From: Chaetoceros tenuissimus
Taxonomy: Eukaryota > Bacillariophyta > Thalassiosirophyceae > Chaetocerotales > Chaetocerotaceae
DNA length: 64,000 bases
Assembly (NCBI GenBank): GCA_021927905.1
Contig: BLLK01000069.1
Coordinates: 1,488,001 to 1,552,000, forward strand
Direction: 5' to 3'
Shown here piece by piece: positions 9,858 through 20,488 of the stretch; position 1 is the stretch's first letter, and the number at the start of each line of letters is the position of its first letter. A program made the position numbers and the translations under genes. The notes below the pieces were generated by a model. It was not told the origin of the DNA and made no database searches. It was given only the letters and a program-made list of their open reading frames with translations.

Positions 9858-12332
9858 ATGCCTAGCTATAAATTATCTCAGAGCCTCATTACAGAAGGCG
9901 AGCCAGTACGATCTCTGGCATTCACATCGAAGCACCTTTTATCAGGGTCTGAATCAGGCACTCTGTCTAGTATTCCAATCTCTTCGGATGGTGATAAACT
10001 CTTGAATTTAGAAGGATCAATTCTTCAACCAGGTGGAGAAGGAACTCGTCATTCTCATCACATCACAGCATTGACATCTATTGCTTTGGGGTCCAATGAT
10101 GACTCATCGTTTTATGCGACAGGATGCAAAGACAATTTGATTCGAATCTTTGATTCTGAAACTCATGCACAAGTTCAAACTCTCCGTGGACACGAAAATG
10201 CAGTCACGGCATTGTCAACTTTGTACATTCCTCTTGACAATGGATCATTGAAAACCATTCTTGTAAGTGGAAGTTGGGATGGATCGGCGAAACTATGGGA
10301 TGTGTCCTGTTTATCCTCTGGTGATGTGAATATTGCATGTATTTCAACTCTTGACGGGCATGAAAATACAGTATCAGTACAAGGTCTACCGCCTATTGAT
10401 CACACAGGAAGATTGGCAACGGGTAGTGCAGGTATTGCTCAAAATAATGTCATTTCACAACACAAGATTCGTATCTGGGAAATCACTTTTGTAAATGATT
10501 CTGTTAAAGTTGATCTGAAACATACCATAGCTCAAGATCACGCAGGGCCAATTAGAGATTTAGCTTATGATTCTACTTCTCAGATGCTTTTGAGTTGTAG
10601 TAATGATGGAACCGTGAAAGTTCGTGATGCCATGAATGGACAAACAGTAACAACTTTGATGTGTCCAGCTTCCTTGTTGAATAATTCACAGCCTCCAATG
10701 CTCTTGAGTGTAGATTCGACTGGTGATGGAAAAGTCATTGCAGGGTCAGAAGATGGAAACTTGATTATCTGGGATGTTCACGGAAGTGGTGACGATGCAG
10801 TACAAGTTATTCCACATCCTAATTGTGTGTGGAAAGTACTTTCTGCAGTAGATGAATCGAATGATATTTTGACTGGATGTCACGATGGAACGGTTAGAGT
10901 CTTTTCAACTAGTGATGCCAAAACAGCGTCCGATGCAGAACAGTCTGCTTTTCAAAATTCGGTAATGGAAGCTAGGGCTAAGACTTCCTCAGGACCATCC
11001 GCTGATGAAATTGCTGCTCTTCCTAAATGGGAGATGAATGCAGGCCATATCGGAAGAAGTGAAGGTCAAGTACAAGTATTCAATAAAAATGGGAAGGCTA
11101 TTGCGGCACAGTGGTCAATGGCAAGTGGTACTTGGATCGAAGTTGGGGAAGTGACTGGAAGAAACGAAAATGCCGGTACAATTGACGGAGTTGAATTTGA
11201 TCATGTTTTCCCAATTGAGATTGATTTGGCATCTGGAGGGCTGCAAAAACTTCAAATTGGATACAACAATGGTGAAAATCCATTTACTGTTGCACAAAAG
11301 TTCATTGATGATTATATGCTCGATCAGGGGTACTTGGCTCAGATTGCCGACTACATTCGTAGCCGTGTTGGGGAAGCAGCTGGTCCAACCCTAGGAATGG
11401 AAGGAGCAGCGCCAATGTCTGGAGATGTAAGTTCCAACCCAGTTCCTATGGATGTTACTCCGACACCAACACCTGCTGCTTCATACACACATTTCCCAAT
11501 GAGAGGATACAAGGCATTTGAAACCGGTGCAGATCAAAACGTTTTGTCAAAAGTTTGCAACAAAATCAGGGAGTTCAATTCGTGTCTCAACAACAACCTT
11601 TCTCCAAACGAAATCGATGGCACACTTGAATCATTATGCCAAACCATTGCAGCAACCAATAGATATCATGCAACTACTGTTTCTGATGAAGAACTTGCAA
11701 TAATATTGAAAATGATGCAAGGATGGTCTTTAGAAAATGTGTTTCCGTCCCTTGACCTGGCAAGATTAATAGCATTGCATCCGGATGCTGCGAAGTCTAG
11801 CAGGAGTATGTATTGGGATAAGATTGTGGCGTGTGCACTGGATAAATGTGAATCGCTACTTTCTTCAGATATCACAGGTACGCCAAAAACGGCTATTCCA
11901 ATGCTGTCTTTCCGTTTGTTTGCGAATTGTTTCAGAGGAGGAGTTGGATCTCAGAGTGCAGTCGAACTACATCTTCATCGCATTTTGAAATGCGTCGATA
12001 GCTTTGCTGCATCTACAAATAAAAATGTGAGATTGTCATTGAGTACAGTTTTGTTAAATGCAAGCTCTCATATGAAATCTGTGGGTCGATTCGACGATGC
12101 TATTCCTGATCTTTTTCTAATAACGATTGGCAATATTTGTGGTTCTGGAATATATGAAACTGAACCTATTGTAAGAGTATTAGTGGCTTTTGGAACTGCT
12201 TTGCTAGTTGACAACACTTTTCAATCTAAAGCAAAAGCAATGCACATGGGATCGATGCTTAATCTCGTTGCTAGCCAGCACGGGGAGAATGCAGGGAGTA
12301 TTGTTGCCGAGATTAGCTCCATTCTTCAATAA
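9858..12332 (+). CDS. PLAA: PLAA/Doa1 (Ufd3) homologue: WD40-PFU-PUL ubiquitin-binding Cdc48 cofactor
   Basis: A single exon of 824 residues from the ATG at 9858 (MPSYKLSQSL); the open frame continues upstream only through a TTG, so this ATG is preferred. Residues 1-370 form a WD40 propeller (repeated Gly-His...Trp-Asp units such as RGHENAVTAL and GSWDGSAKLWD). A PFU domain follows at about 395-500 (GQVQVFNKNGKAIAAQWS, FDHVFPIEID, NPFTVAQKFIDDY). A PUL armadillo-like domain takes up about 545-824, starting at FPMRGYKAFETG. This domain order is diagnostic of PLAA/Doa1, which binds ubiquitin through WD40 and PFU and Cdc48/p97 through PUL, acting in ubiquitin recycling and endosomal/mitochondrial quality control. 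It ends 98 bp from the convergent PAXBP1-like gene. Confidence 0.95.
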   Translation: MPSYKLSQSLITEGEPVRSLAFTSKHLLSGSESGTLSSIPISSDGDKLLNLEGSILQPGGEGTRHSHHITALTSIALGSNDDSSFYATGCKDNLIRIFDSETHAQVQTLRGHENAVTALSTLYIPLDNGSLKTILVSGSWDGSAKLWDVSCLSSGDVNIACISTLDGHENTVSVQGLPPIDHTGRLATGSAGIAQNNVISQHKIRIWEITFVNDSVKVDLKHTIAQDHAGPIRDLAYDSTSQMLLSCSNDGTVKVRDAMNGQTVTTLMCPASLLNNSQPPMLLSVDSTGDGKVIAGSEDGNLIIWDVHGSGDDAVQVIPHPNCVWKVLSAVDESNDILTGCHDGTVRVFSTSDAKTASDAEQSAFQNSVMEARAKTSSGPSADEIAALPKWEMNAGHIGRSEGQVQVFNKNGKAIAAQWSMASGTWIEVGEVTGRNENAGTIDGVEFDHVFPIEIDLASGGLQKLQIGYNNGENPFTVAQKFIDDYMLDQGYLAQIADYIRSRVGEAAGPTLGMEGAAPMSGDVSSNPVPMDVTPTPTPAASYTHFPMRGYKAFETGADQNVLSKVCNKIREFNSCLNNNLSPNEIDGTLESLCQTIAATNRYHATTVSDEELAIILKMMQGWSLENVFPSLDLARLIALHPDAAKSSRSMYWDKIVACALDKCESLLSSDITGTPKTAIPMLSFRLFANCFRGGVGSQSAVELHLHRILKCVDSFAASTNKNVRLSLSTVLLNASSHMKSVGRFDDAIPDLFLITIGNICGSGIYETEPIVRVLVAFGTALLVDNTFQSKAKAMHMGSMLNLVASQHGENAGSIVAEISSILQ

Positions 12333-12430
12333 ATTAGCTATTTAGAGTTTTTGTAACACAGTCTCTATTTCAGTCTAGTAAACAGTTTAAGAGGTCTTTC
12401 TTTATTTCATCTTTGTTAATTAATTGTAAT

Positions 12431-14827
12431 TCATATTATACCGAGTTTAGTACCAAAAGCTCTAATAGGAGACAAGACCATCAACAAATCTTCATTGTCT
12501 AAAAGATTCTCATCCTTTAGCAATCTGACCAAAGCTTTGAATTCTTGTACAATGTGTTGCGAGATCTCTTCGGATTTATTCTCGAAGTTTTCGACAATCG
12601 GAAGCATGCGAAATGTAATGATATCTCCTAAAACGAATTTAGCAAGCTCTACAGGATCACCTAGCATTGGATACCACCATTTCAGAATATTTTGTACCAA
12701 CTGCTTCAATAGTTGAGTTTGCCCTAAACTAGCGTACTCATAAGCTTCATATTCTTGGCTGTCTGGACTTGGAACAGAGGATTCTTTCTGTACAATAATC
12801 ACCGCTCTTTCCTGAATGTAATCGTTCAAGTATCCAAGGAAATCAGTGATGATCACATTTTTTACATCCAACGATGAAGTTTTGGCAATCATTGATGTAC
12901 AAAACATGCTTAGACATTCATTTTGGCGTCTAGATAGGGGATCAAAAGACCAAGAAGGAGTGTCTCGACTAGTTGATTTAGTACCTTTCAAGAAAAGTCG
13001 AAAGTAACTGACACAATATTTTTCTATCATCAAATGGATTGGCGATTTAGAGGATTCGGTATTCAAAATCTCTTGTATTTTGCTGGTTTCCTTTTCAACA
13101 AACACAAATACATCGATATCATCGAGACTTTTGATGTTTTTCTTTCCCTTTCCTGTCAGACATAAAGGGTCAAAATCTTTGTTGATTGCACACCGCAAGA
13201 ATACTGACGATAGTTCAACCATGGAAAGTACAGCAAAACACTGTTTAAAGTCTTCATTCTGTCTAGAATCCCATGTTTGAAAGACTTCAGCCAGTCTTTT
13301 GATCGATGAATAATTATCATCAAGTTCGTCTAAAGTAACCCTAACTGCATCGCTGAGAGCATTTCGCCGCTCACCTCTATCCATGACTTCATTATCGCTC
13401 ACATCATTTTCCGAATCTTCGTATTTACTTGATTCATAATCCGAGGAGTTTGTCTGTCTCCGATCTCTACTTTCTTTCCATATCCGCCTTCGCTCATTGT
13501 GCCTCTTGGTTCTTGCTAGAACTTCGCTCGATTTCATATCTCTACCAAATTCATCGACTAATACTTCCTTCGATGAGGAGCTGGTATCTATTGGATTTCT
13601 ACCAACAATATAATCTACAAGATCCTTCTCGCGAAGAGTATTGGCAACATCATCTTCCCATTCTTGGATTTTGCCTAAACGTTTTGCTCCCACATCTTGA
13701 TACAAATCAGCAAGAGCATTTTCAATAGTATCAATTCTTTGAGATAAGTATCTCAATGCCCCAATCCAGTCTGCAAAATTTGACCTCAAAGATTGATAAT
13801 ATTCAAAGTTACGTCCAAAGTCGGCAAGCTCTTTCTCTTTGGCAGTTGCTTCTTTGTTTGCTTCTTGAGCATCGTGCTTTTTCCGAACAATTGCTGACTC
13901 CAAGTCCAATTGTTGCTGAGATATATTTTCAATGGCCGAAGTAATAGTATGCTTTATTTTCGACACTTCTTCCGAACCGTGCTCCTTCTGGAATGATTGA
14001 CGGCGAGATGGAATATCATTTATTTCATCGTCATTTTGATTGGTAACTCCAGCTCTCTTTGCTATTTGATCCTCCCAATTTTCATCATCGGCATCTGCAG
14101 TATTTTCGTTTTCAGCATCTTCAAGTTTTGCTTTAATCTCTGCTTTCTTTCTGTTATCATCATTTTCGTAGTGATCATCATCCATTGAATATTTCATAGC
14201 TTCATCACCTGTCATGATAACATTTTCAGCTATATCATGAGTTTTTTTGTGAGAAGGATCCAATGAAATAAAGTCTTCTTCCAAGGCTACCGGTTTTGCA
14301 ATAGGTACTGTATCTGGACGCGGGGGAAGGGGTATAGAGCTATTTTGTTCTTTATTCACATCTTTTTTCTCATTCTTTGTCTCTACATCGACTTCTTCTG
14401 TCTTTTCTGCAATATAGATCTTTTGTTGTGATTTCAATTTTGCCAAATCATCTTTACTGTATCCTGAAGATGCTGTTGAAGCTTTTCCTAAAGTCTCAGT
14501 TTCAGTAATTTCTTCATCGTTCTCATTTTCGAATGCCAATGAACCGCCAAAACCAAGTCCTTTTCTTTTGCGTTTCTTATCTTTCTTGGAAGACCTGCCG
14601 TCCAGATCATGATCATCACCTTCATCTATGGAAAACGAAAGACCACTAGCTCCAGACTTTTTCAATTTCTTCTTTTTCTTTCGTTTCGCCAGTTTTGCTT
14701 TTGTAGCATTGATTGCATCCTGTGTCGAGGTGTTGTTTGCATTTTGAACTTCTTCTTGGTTCTCATCATCGCTATCATCTGTTCGTTTGATGACTGCGGG
14801 CCGCTTTCTTTTCGGAGCTTTGAACAT
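12431..14827 (-). CDS. PAXBP1/GCFC-type spliceosome-associated protein
   Basis: A single exon of 798 residues starting MFKAPKRKRPAV. The N-terminal third is disordered with several basic nuclear-localisation clusters (RKKKKKLKK, KKDKKRKRKG) and acidic runs. A coiled coil follows at about 275-400 (LESAIVRKKHDAQEANKEAT, NFEYYQSLRSNFADWIGALR). The C-terminal half is a GCFC-type helical region including RRIWKESRDRRQ and WYPMLGDP. This order fits the PAXBP1/GCFC2/ILP1 family, which works with the TFIP11/NTR1 protein in spliceosome disassembly and lariat release. Expected nuclear. Divergent from the plastid orphan at 15175. Confidence 0.85.
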   Translation of the reverse strand: MFKAPKRKRPAVIKRTDDSDDENQEEVQNANNTSTQDAINATKAKLAKRKKKKKLKKSGASGLSFSIDEGDDHDLDGRSSKKDKKRKRKGLGFGGSLAFENENDEEITETETLGKASTASSGYSKDDLAKLKSQQKIYIAEKTEEVDVETKNEKKDVNKEQNSSIPLPPRPDTVPIAKPVALEEDFISLDPSHKKTHDIAENVIMTGDEAMKYSMDDDHYENDDNRKKAEIKAKLEDAENENTADADDENWEDQIAKRAGVTNQNDDEINDIPSRRQSFQKEHGSEEVSKIKHTITSAIENISQQQLDLESAIVRKKHDAQEANKEATAKEKELADFGRNFEYYQSLRSNFADWIGALRYLSQRIDTIENALADLYQDVGAKRLGKIQEWEDDVANTLREKDLVDYIVGRNPIDTSSSSKEVLVDEFGRDMKSSEVLARTKRHNERRRIWKESRDRRQTNSSDYESSKYEDSENDVSDNEVMDRGERRNALSDAVRVTLDELDDNYSSIKRLAEVFQTWDSRQNEDFKQCFAVLSMVELSSVFLRCAINKDFDPLCLTGKGKKNIKSLDDIDVFVFVEKETSKIQEILNTESSKSPIHLMIEKYCVSYFRLFLKGTKSTSRDTPSWSFDPLSRRQNECLSMFCTSMIAKTSSLDVKNVIITDFLGYLNDYIQERAVIIVQKESSVPSPDSQEYEAYEYASLGQTQLLKQLVQNILKWWYPMLGDPVELAKFVLGDIITFRMLPIVENFENKSEEISQHIVQEFKALVRLLKDENLLDNEDLLMVLSPIRAFGTKLGII

Positions 14828-15174
14828 TTCAAGCCTTTTTCAATAAGCACGTATTGCTGTATTGATGGAACTACTATATTTATGTAGCAAGCAATTCAAA
14901 CAAACTTATCAATTAATCAATTAAGCGTAACATTTGTTTTGATGATTGGTTATAAATGAGAGTTTGTCTATTTATCTATGCATATGCTTTGAACTAAGGC
15001 TATATAGGTTATGAGTGCATAGCTCCTTTCACAATGACGTAGATGTGTCAACTCATCAGCAAAAACACGCATCATCAGAGAGCCATCTCAGCATCTCAGC
15101 GATCTTTGTCACATCACATCTCGTTCAGTTACCAAAGTACATCACAATCCTACTGAGAATATAATAAAGAAAAC
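14828..15174. other. Divergent intergenic region, PAXBP1-like / plastid orphan
   Basis: 347 bp. It contains GATTGGTTATAAATGAG near 14945 (an inverted CCAAT next to a TATA-like string) and an ATGACGTAG element near 15033. TGACGT elements are known to mediate CO2/light response in some diatom genes; relevance here is only a guess. Confidence 0.45.
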
Positions 15175-15711
15175 ATGAAGGTCGCACACATCATTTTATC
15201 ACTCGCATGTATCTTCAATGGAGCTGAAGCGTTTGCTCCTACTCAAAATGGCGTTCAAAGAACTGGTGCACTGCAAATGGCAGATGAAGTATTTGACTTT
15301 GAAGTGAATATGCCTCCAAAGAACAGTGGATTAGCAGCACAGATGAAAATAAAGCCTATTTTAGATCAACCGTCAGAACTTGTAGAAGTTAGATATCAAA
15401 TCCCATTTGGATTGAATGTTGAACCCAAAAATGGAATGGCCGTATGTACTCAAGCGGGAGAAGGTGGTGAACAAGTTGGAGACGTGCTCAGATTTACCTC
15501 ACAATACACGATGGGGCTTCCACGAGGTGATGGATTGGTGAGCACTGCGGCTAGCTTCAGTGGAGCTATTGGATGGCAATGTTCACTATTTGATGTAACA
15601 AAAGCAAACACATGGGAAGAAGTTGTTGAAGCTCTCGTTTCGAATACACCGCAGAGAACTGATGAAGTTGTCCTCATTTTCGAGAGAAAGGTTGCAGACG
15701 AAGAATCATAG
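15175..15711 (+). CDS. Plastid-targeted protein of unknown function
   Basis: A single exon of 178 residues. The N-terminus MKVAHIILSLACIFNGAEAFAPTQ is a signal peptide followed by the EAFAP form of the diatom ASAFAP motif, so import into the four-membrane plastid is predicted. The mature part (about 145 residues) is soluble, with RYQIPFGLNVEPKNG and DVLRFTSQYTMGLP. It looks beta-rich and ends in a charged tail (ERKVADEES). The IPFGL...GDVLRFTSQ pattern is loosely PDZ-like, but I do not claim the fold. Function unknown. It ends 33 bp before the stop of the convergent FAD monooxygenase gene. Confidence 0.85.
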   Translation: MKVAHIILSLACIFNGAEAFAPTQNGVQRTGALQMADEVFDFEVNMPPKNSGLAAQMKIKPILDQPSELVEVRYQIPFGLNVEPKNGMAVCTQAGEGGEQVGDVLRFTSQYTMGLPRGDGLVSTAASFSGAIGWQCSLFDVTKANTWEEVVEALVSNTPQRTDEVVLIFERKVADEES

Positions 15712-15744
15712 GTTGTTAACCAGACTAATTTGAAATTTTAAATG

Positions 15745-17031
15745 TTATGCTGTCTTCAATGCTTGCTCTTTTGAAGAAAATCCATGTACATATCCAAGAT
15801 ATTCTTCATTTGGATTTGTTGTCCAAGGTATTCCATTATTTTGTGCTCCACAAAGTACTGTCAACATTTGTAGTTTAGTCGGTGGAAACTTGCACATTGG
15901 ACCCATAAACACATCGCAAAGAGTGCTGACCACTTTGGAATGAGATTGAAGGACAGGAGTCAAAAGACGGGAATTCAGCTGATAGAATCGTAGTCTCCAT
16001 TTTCTCTCTTGATCGTATTTGTACATGGCTTCCTCTCCAGTAGCGCAATCTGAAATACATTTGGACAATGTCCATGCATCAACCAAGGCGAGATTGGCAC
16101 CTTGTCCCAGCTGGTGAGAAGTCGCATGAGCACAATCGCCAATAAATACCGTCTTGTCTATCTCCGAGTACATTCTTGGCATGAATGTGTCACTATACCA
16201 AGCTGGAATCAATTGATCAAAAGATTTGACTTGTTTTAGCAAATTTTGTACCCTTGGCTCTCTGGAAATCAAGTCTTTCTTGAATGAATCTAATCCTCTA
16301 GATTTGACATCATTGAAAGTGGACATATCCAAGGACCAGAACATTGATACTAATTTTTCTGATGTCTCATTCCGATCAGAAAACATGGTTCCTGTTGGAA
16401 GTAGACCAAGCATTACTTCTGCTGTGTTCAATCGTTGATAGAGCTGATTCGCCTGTCTTATCAGGTAAGATGGTCCATAAGCAACCAAAGGGATATTGAT
16501 GCTCATAAGCTTTCACATGAGTCATATTTCTACGTATAGAATTACGTCCGTCTGAAACAATTACTAAATCAAACGGACCTTCTTTTCTATCATGTTGAAA
16601 TTCAATCATTTGCTGATTGACATTGACAGCTGTTGATCCAAAACATATTTCAACATTATCTAGATCTTGTAACTCTCTATATAATACTTGGAAAAGGACA
16701 TCTCGATGAATTCCAACTCCATATAAATCTTTGTGAAAATCTGCATAACGCAAATCTAAAACTGGTCGATCTTTCTCAGTAATAGAGTACAAATGATTAA
16801 TTCGAGCTCATCTGAAATACGACGTAAAACTGTGAGGCCCATTGGTTGTAGCCCCAATCCAGCACCAACTGGAGATGATAGCTTCTCATATTCTGTGGAT
16901 TCGTATATTTCTACTCGATGACCTTGCCTTGCGAGAAAGATCGCAGAAGCAATGCCACTTGTTCCAAGGCCTATAATTCCCACATCCAAGGGACGTGATG
17001 CGATTGAAGATGTAATTGCTCTTCTCAACAT
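15745..17031 (-). CDS. FAD-dependent monooxygenase (salicylate hydroxylase-like), reading frame broken twice
   Basis: All parts of a class A flavoprotein monooxygenase are present but fall in three successive frames. From ATG at 17031 (MLRRAITSSIASR, a possible mitochondrial presequence) the first frame holds the dinucleotide fold GIIGLGTSG and ends just after ISDELE. The second frame (about 16795-16465) holds RYADFHKDLYG and the VSDGRNSIRR motif. The third frame, to the stop at 15745, holds QLYQRLNTAEVMLG and the FAD-ribityl motif VFIGDCAHATS. The first shift behaves as one missing base near 16800 and the second as one extra base near 16465. Neither place has room for a GT-AG intron. Either the gene is recently inactivated or the assembly carries two indels. 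Substrate unknown. Confidence 0.7.
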
Positions 17032-17314
17032 TGTACTTTTATCTGAGAGATATGTGTGAGTGATAAATAATGAATTCTTCAAGTTTGTGTTCTAAACAAC
17101 TGTTTTCATTTTTGGAAGAAGCATATCATTATTTTTAGTCCCATTTTGTGGAGTTCTTCTTTCCCCTTCCCCTTCCCCTTCTCTCTATTTTCTTTTCTCT
17201 ACCACTCCCTACCTAGCTTATTCTCTCATAAACGAGCAGAAGAATCAATTCAAAACCTTATTTGTATTACTTTAGAGTACTTGCACTTCAACAAATCCAA
17301 CTATATCACCGAAC

Positions 17315-18329
17315 ATGAGCACAGCAGAGGAACACAAGGCGTAAGTAAGCAAATGGGAGCTTGTTTCAATTTGAAAATTTGGATTTGTCGACAAAATGTC
17401 GTTGATGGCGTTCAGTACGTTCTGCCAAAGAATTGTACGTTGCAAAGAAGATGAGAATGTGTATTTTCAGTCCAACTTCTTGATACAACAGAAGTAATCA
17501 TTTCAAAACTGAATATTCCAGTTATTCTTTTTTCTAACGTCTCTTCTTTACACCGTCACCAAATAGACTCGGAAACGAGGCATTTGCAGCCAAAGATTTC
17601 GAAAAAGCAATTGGGCATTACTCTGATGCCATCAAGGCAGATCCAAAGAATCATGTATTCTTCTCAAACAGATCAGCATCCTATGCATCTCTCAAAAAAT
17701 ATTCAGAAGCAATCGCGGATGCAAAAGAATGTATCAAACTCAATCCGACATTTATCAAAGGATACTACCGTCTAGCAACTGCACAAATTGAAAACAATGA
17801 CCTTGATGGAGCAATTACTACATGTAAGCAGGGAATGAATGTTGATCCTGGTAATAAGCAGTTGGAGAAATTATCACGTCAAGCGAGAGCTCGTAAATCG
17901 TCAGAGAATAAAGCCAAGACATCTGGAGGAGTCAACAATGTGTCCATTCCAACAGGTATGGGAGCTATGGATTCTGCTCATCAAAAGGAATTCATGGATC
18001 TACAAAATCAACTACGTAAAACTGGAAAAGACTTCCAAGTTGTTCAAGCTTCTATTGCATCGTGTGAAAAATCGCTAAAGATGAATGAAATTACAATGTC
18101 TGAGTTGGAAAATATTCCTGCAGAACAGCACGAAAGGAAAATGTACAGAGGTGTCGGCAAAATGTTTATGCTTGAGTCCAAGGATGAGATCTTTACTCAT
18201 TTGAAACAAGAAATGACTGATGACGACAAGAAATTGAAAGATATGCAGCAAAAGAAGGAATATCTTGAAAAGAGAATCAAGTCTCAGCAGCAGAATATTA
18301 TTGAATGTCTCAATTCAGCAAAGAATTAG
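17315..18329 (+). CDS. TPR-prefoldin subunit 1-like fusion protein (2 exons)
   Basis: A tiny first exon (17315-17340, MSTAEEHK plus two bases) is joined over a 226-nt intron (GTAAGT...AATAG) to exon 2 at 17567-18329, giving 262 residues. The join restores helix A of the first TPR (EEHKALGNEAFAAKDFEKAI). Residues 5-115 form three TPR motifs of the Hop/STI1/SGT type, with the carboxylate-clamp pattern K-x3-N (ALGNEAF), N (FSNRSA) and K-x3-R (KGYYRLA). A disordered linker follows, then residues about 160-262 match prefoldin beta subunit 1: a coiled coil, the connecting RKMYRGVGKMFMLESK hairpin, then a second coiled coil (KKEYLEKRIKSQQQNI). Prefoldin passes nascent actin/tubulin to the TRiC/CCT chaperonin; carboxylate-clamp TPRs bind Hsp70/Hsp90 tails. 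A chaperone-adaptor role is inferred. Confidence 0.85.
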
Positions 18330-18442
18330 GCACAAATTCGCTCTTTTTGTAAAATAAAAGAAACTAAATCGATTTAGATGCTTTAGGTGAAGATATTATG
18401 ACGGCTATGTAAAAGACGAACCTCAAACTGAGTTTATTTAGA

Positions 18443-19999
18443 CTAGTTATGAGGCCCTTCCCCAGGATTATATCCATCGTCACAAAAGTAACCATTTCCG
18501 TATTCTAAAGTATGTACACCACCTCCACAAATGCAGCATGCTTGCAGAGCTGAGCATTCGCCATCTACTGCATCTATTGCGCTGCAAGGGAAATTTTTCA
18601 ATTGGGCCTCTATTATGGCACATGTAAGCTGAACATCGTCTTGAGTAACCTCCCAATCTCGGTTGTCGGCAGGATTTGGACTTGTCCCATATCTCCAGTC
18701 TATGCATTGAGAAGGTTTTGCAGAAGGTTCGGAGGATGGGTACAAACTAGGCTCTGATGACACATGCTTTGACCCGCCACAAGTGCAGCACTGTTCAGAT
18801 GCCGTTCTGCCATTTGCGTCTCTAGTCTGACCCCAATTTTCAAGATCGCAGACATCTGCAATGATGTTGCTGCAGTTTAGGGTATAAACACCTTCACTAT
18901 TTTCTTTCTCAACTGACCATGCTCCATCCTCACATTCAGTTGGATTGCTTGATGGAAGAGATGAGATAGATGGCGATAATGAAGAAGACGAAGGAGATGC
19001 TGATACGGACGGGTTAAGAGATGGTGCTTCTGAACTTTGAGATGGTTGAATAGAAGGTTCGATCGACGGCTGAGATGACGGCATGACACTAGGAACCAGA
19101 GAAATGGAAGGAACCGCTGTCACTGATGTATTTCGACAGAAACCACACGACTTGATGCATTTTGTACCTGTTCCTTTTTTTGCAGTAACACCATCTTTCT
19201 TCAAGCAATGCTTTTCACGTCTCTTTCTCGTTTTACTACTACTCTCCCCCCTCAGATCAATCCATCCACAAGAAACTTTCTTTTCGCTTCCAAATTCCAA
19301 TTTGAATCTGTACCCGCCCTTATTCTCGCATGAATCACATGTGCCGCATGTTTTCATGCAGCCCCCTTTGACATTTGCATATTCGCAGTAAATATTTTTT
19401 CTTCTTTCATTTTTTCTATCAGACTTTGCACTTGTCAGCCATTTACACTTTTTGCTTTTCCCATTTCGAATTATGTATTCATAAAATGGGTCGTCGAGAC
19501 AATCCCCTATTTCCAGCGATGAAATCTGTGTACGAGAAACAACAGGCGTCGAAGAAAGTGTAGTGGTTGAAGATCGAATTTCTGTAGATGCAGAGACAAA
19601 GTAATGAGATCATGAGCAATGAGTATTATCACGTCAAGATCAACATTCATCAATACATATATTCTTACCTGCATGTGAAAATATATTGCCCACAACTCCC
19701 CTTCGGGATTGTAGAGAAGAAAAAGAAGAGCTTAAATCGTTTTCGTCATCATCATTATCTTCATCCATGTCGTATTCATAATCATCATCCTCTTCATCAA
19801 CAAGTCCAGCGCAAAGTTTTGGACAAAGCTTGTATATTTGAACTCCGTTTTGATCAGCACCTGCACAAACTTCTGATCGCTCTTCTATTGATGAAGTTGA
19901 TGAAACTGATCCACAGATGCCTTCATTAGTTTTTGCCGCCACGGCATACAAAGCAGCAAAGGCTACAATAGATACAAACTGGAGTTTTGCTATAGTCAT
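18443..19999 (-). CDS. Secreted cysteine-rich protein with Ser/Pro linker, paralogue A (2 exons)
   Basis: Exon 1 runs 19999-19669 and exon 2 19581-18443, joined in phase 1 across an 87-nt intron to give 489 residues. It has a signal peptide (hydrophobic, ending AVAA) and a small Cys domain ending SEVCAGADQNG...CPKLCAG. An acidic Asp/Glu run follows, with the GNIFSHAG junction. Next come two copies of a C-x-W-L...C...C-x-x-T/S-C-x-x-C module (KKCKWLTSAK..., then VSCGWIDLRG...), a PS-repeat linker (SSQPSIEPSIQPSQS), and two C-terminal modules ending ASEQCCTCGG and ALQACCICGGG. Same domain order as the neighbour at 20489. PS-linked Cys modules are common in secreted diatom proteins; a wall or surface role is a guess. 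Convergent with the TPR-prefoldin gene. Confidence 0.85.
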
Positions 20000-20488
20000 T
20001 TTCCTTTGAAAGATGTAGGCGAGGTTGTGCACTTAATGCCTATTGTGCTTGTGATTTGGTTCAGACTTTCATAGGGGTTGCAGCTGCTTTTGGTATTGCT
20101 TCAGAGGTGCAAAAAAAGCTCGCCTCGACAATTCTACTCACACGCACCTCTTGGGAAATGTGAGAAGTCCAACATGTGTTAGCAGTCGTGTGAAAGACTA
20201 TTTTCCCTCTTGTTTGGCAAATTTTAGTTACTCCGGATTTGTTGAAGAGCTTTTTCAATTTTCTTTAAATTTCCCTCTACAAGGGTAATGTCGCATCAAA
20301 CACTCCCTCTCAACTAGTCTTCTTTTATGAAGAAGAGATGATTGTACTGAGAAGTATAGATAAACTCATTAGGATCAAAGGATGCTTGAAAAGAATGATT
20401 TATAATGGCTAGACTTTCAAAATTCATTTCAATTTTAATAAAAAACAGAATCCATTTCATAAATTAATTTCACAATAATTTGAATTAA
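20000..20488. other. Intergenic region between tandem paralogues
   Basis: 489 bp separate paralogue A (its promoter side) from the 3' end of paralogue B. AT-rich, with no ORF or RNA signal that I can support. Confidence 0.5.
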
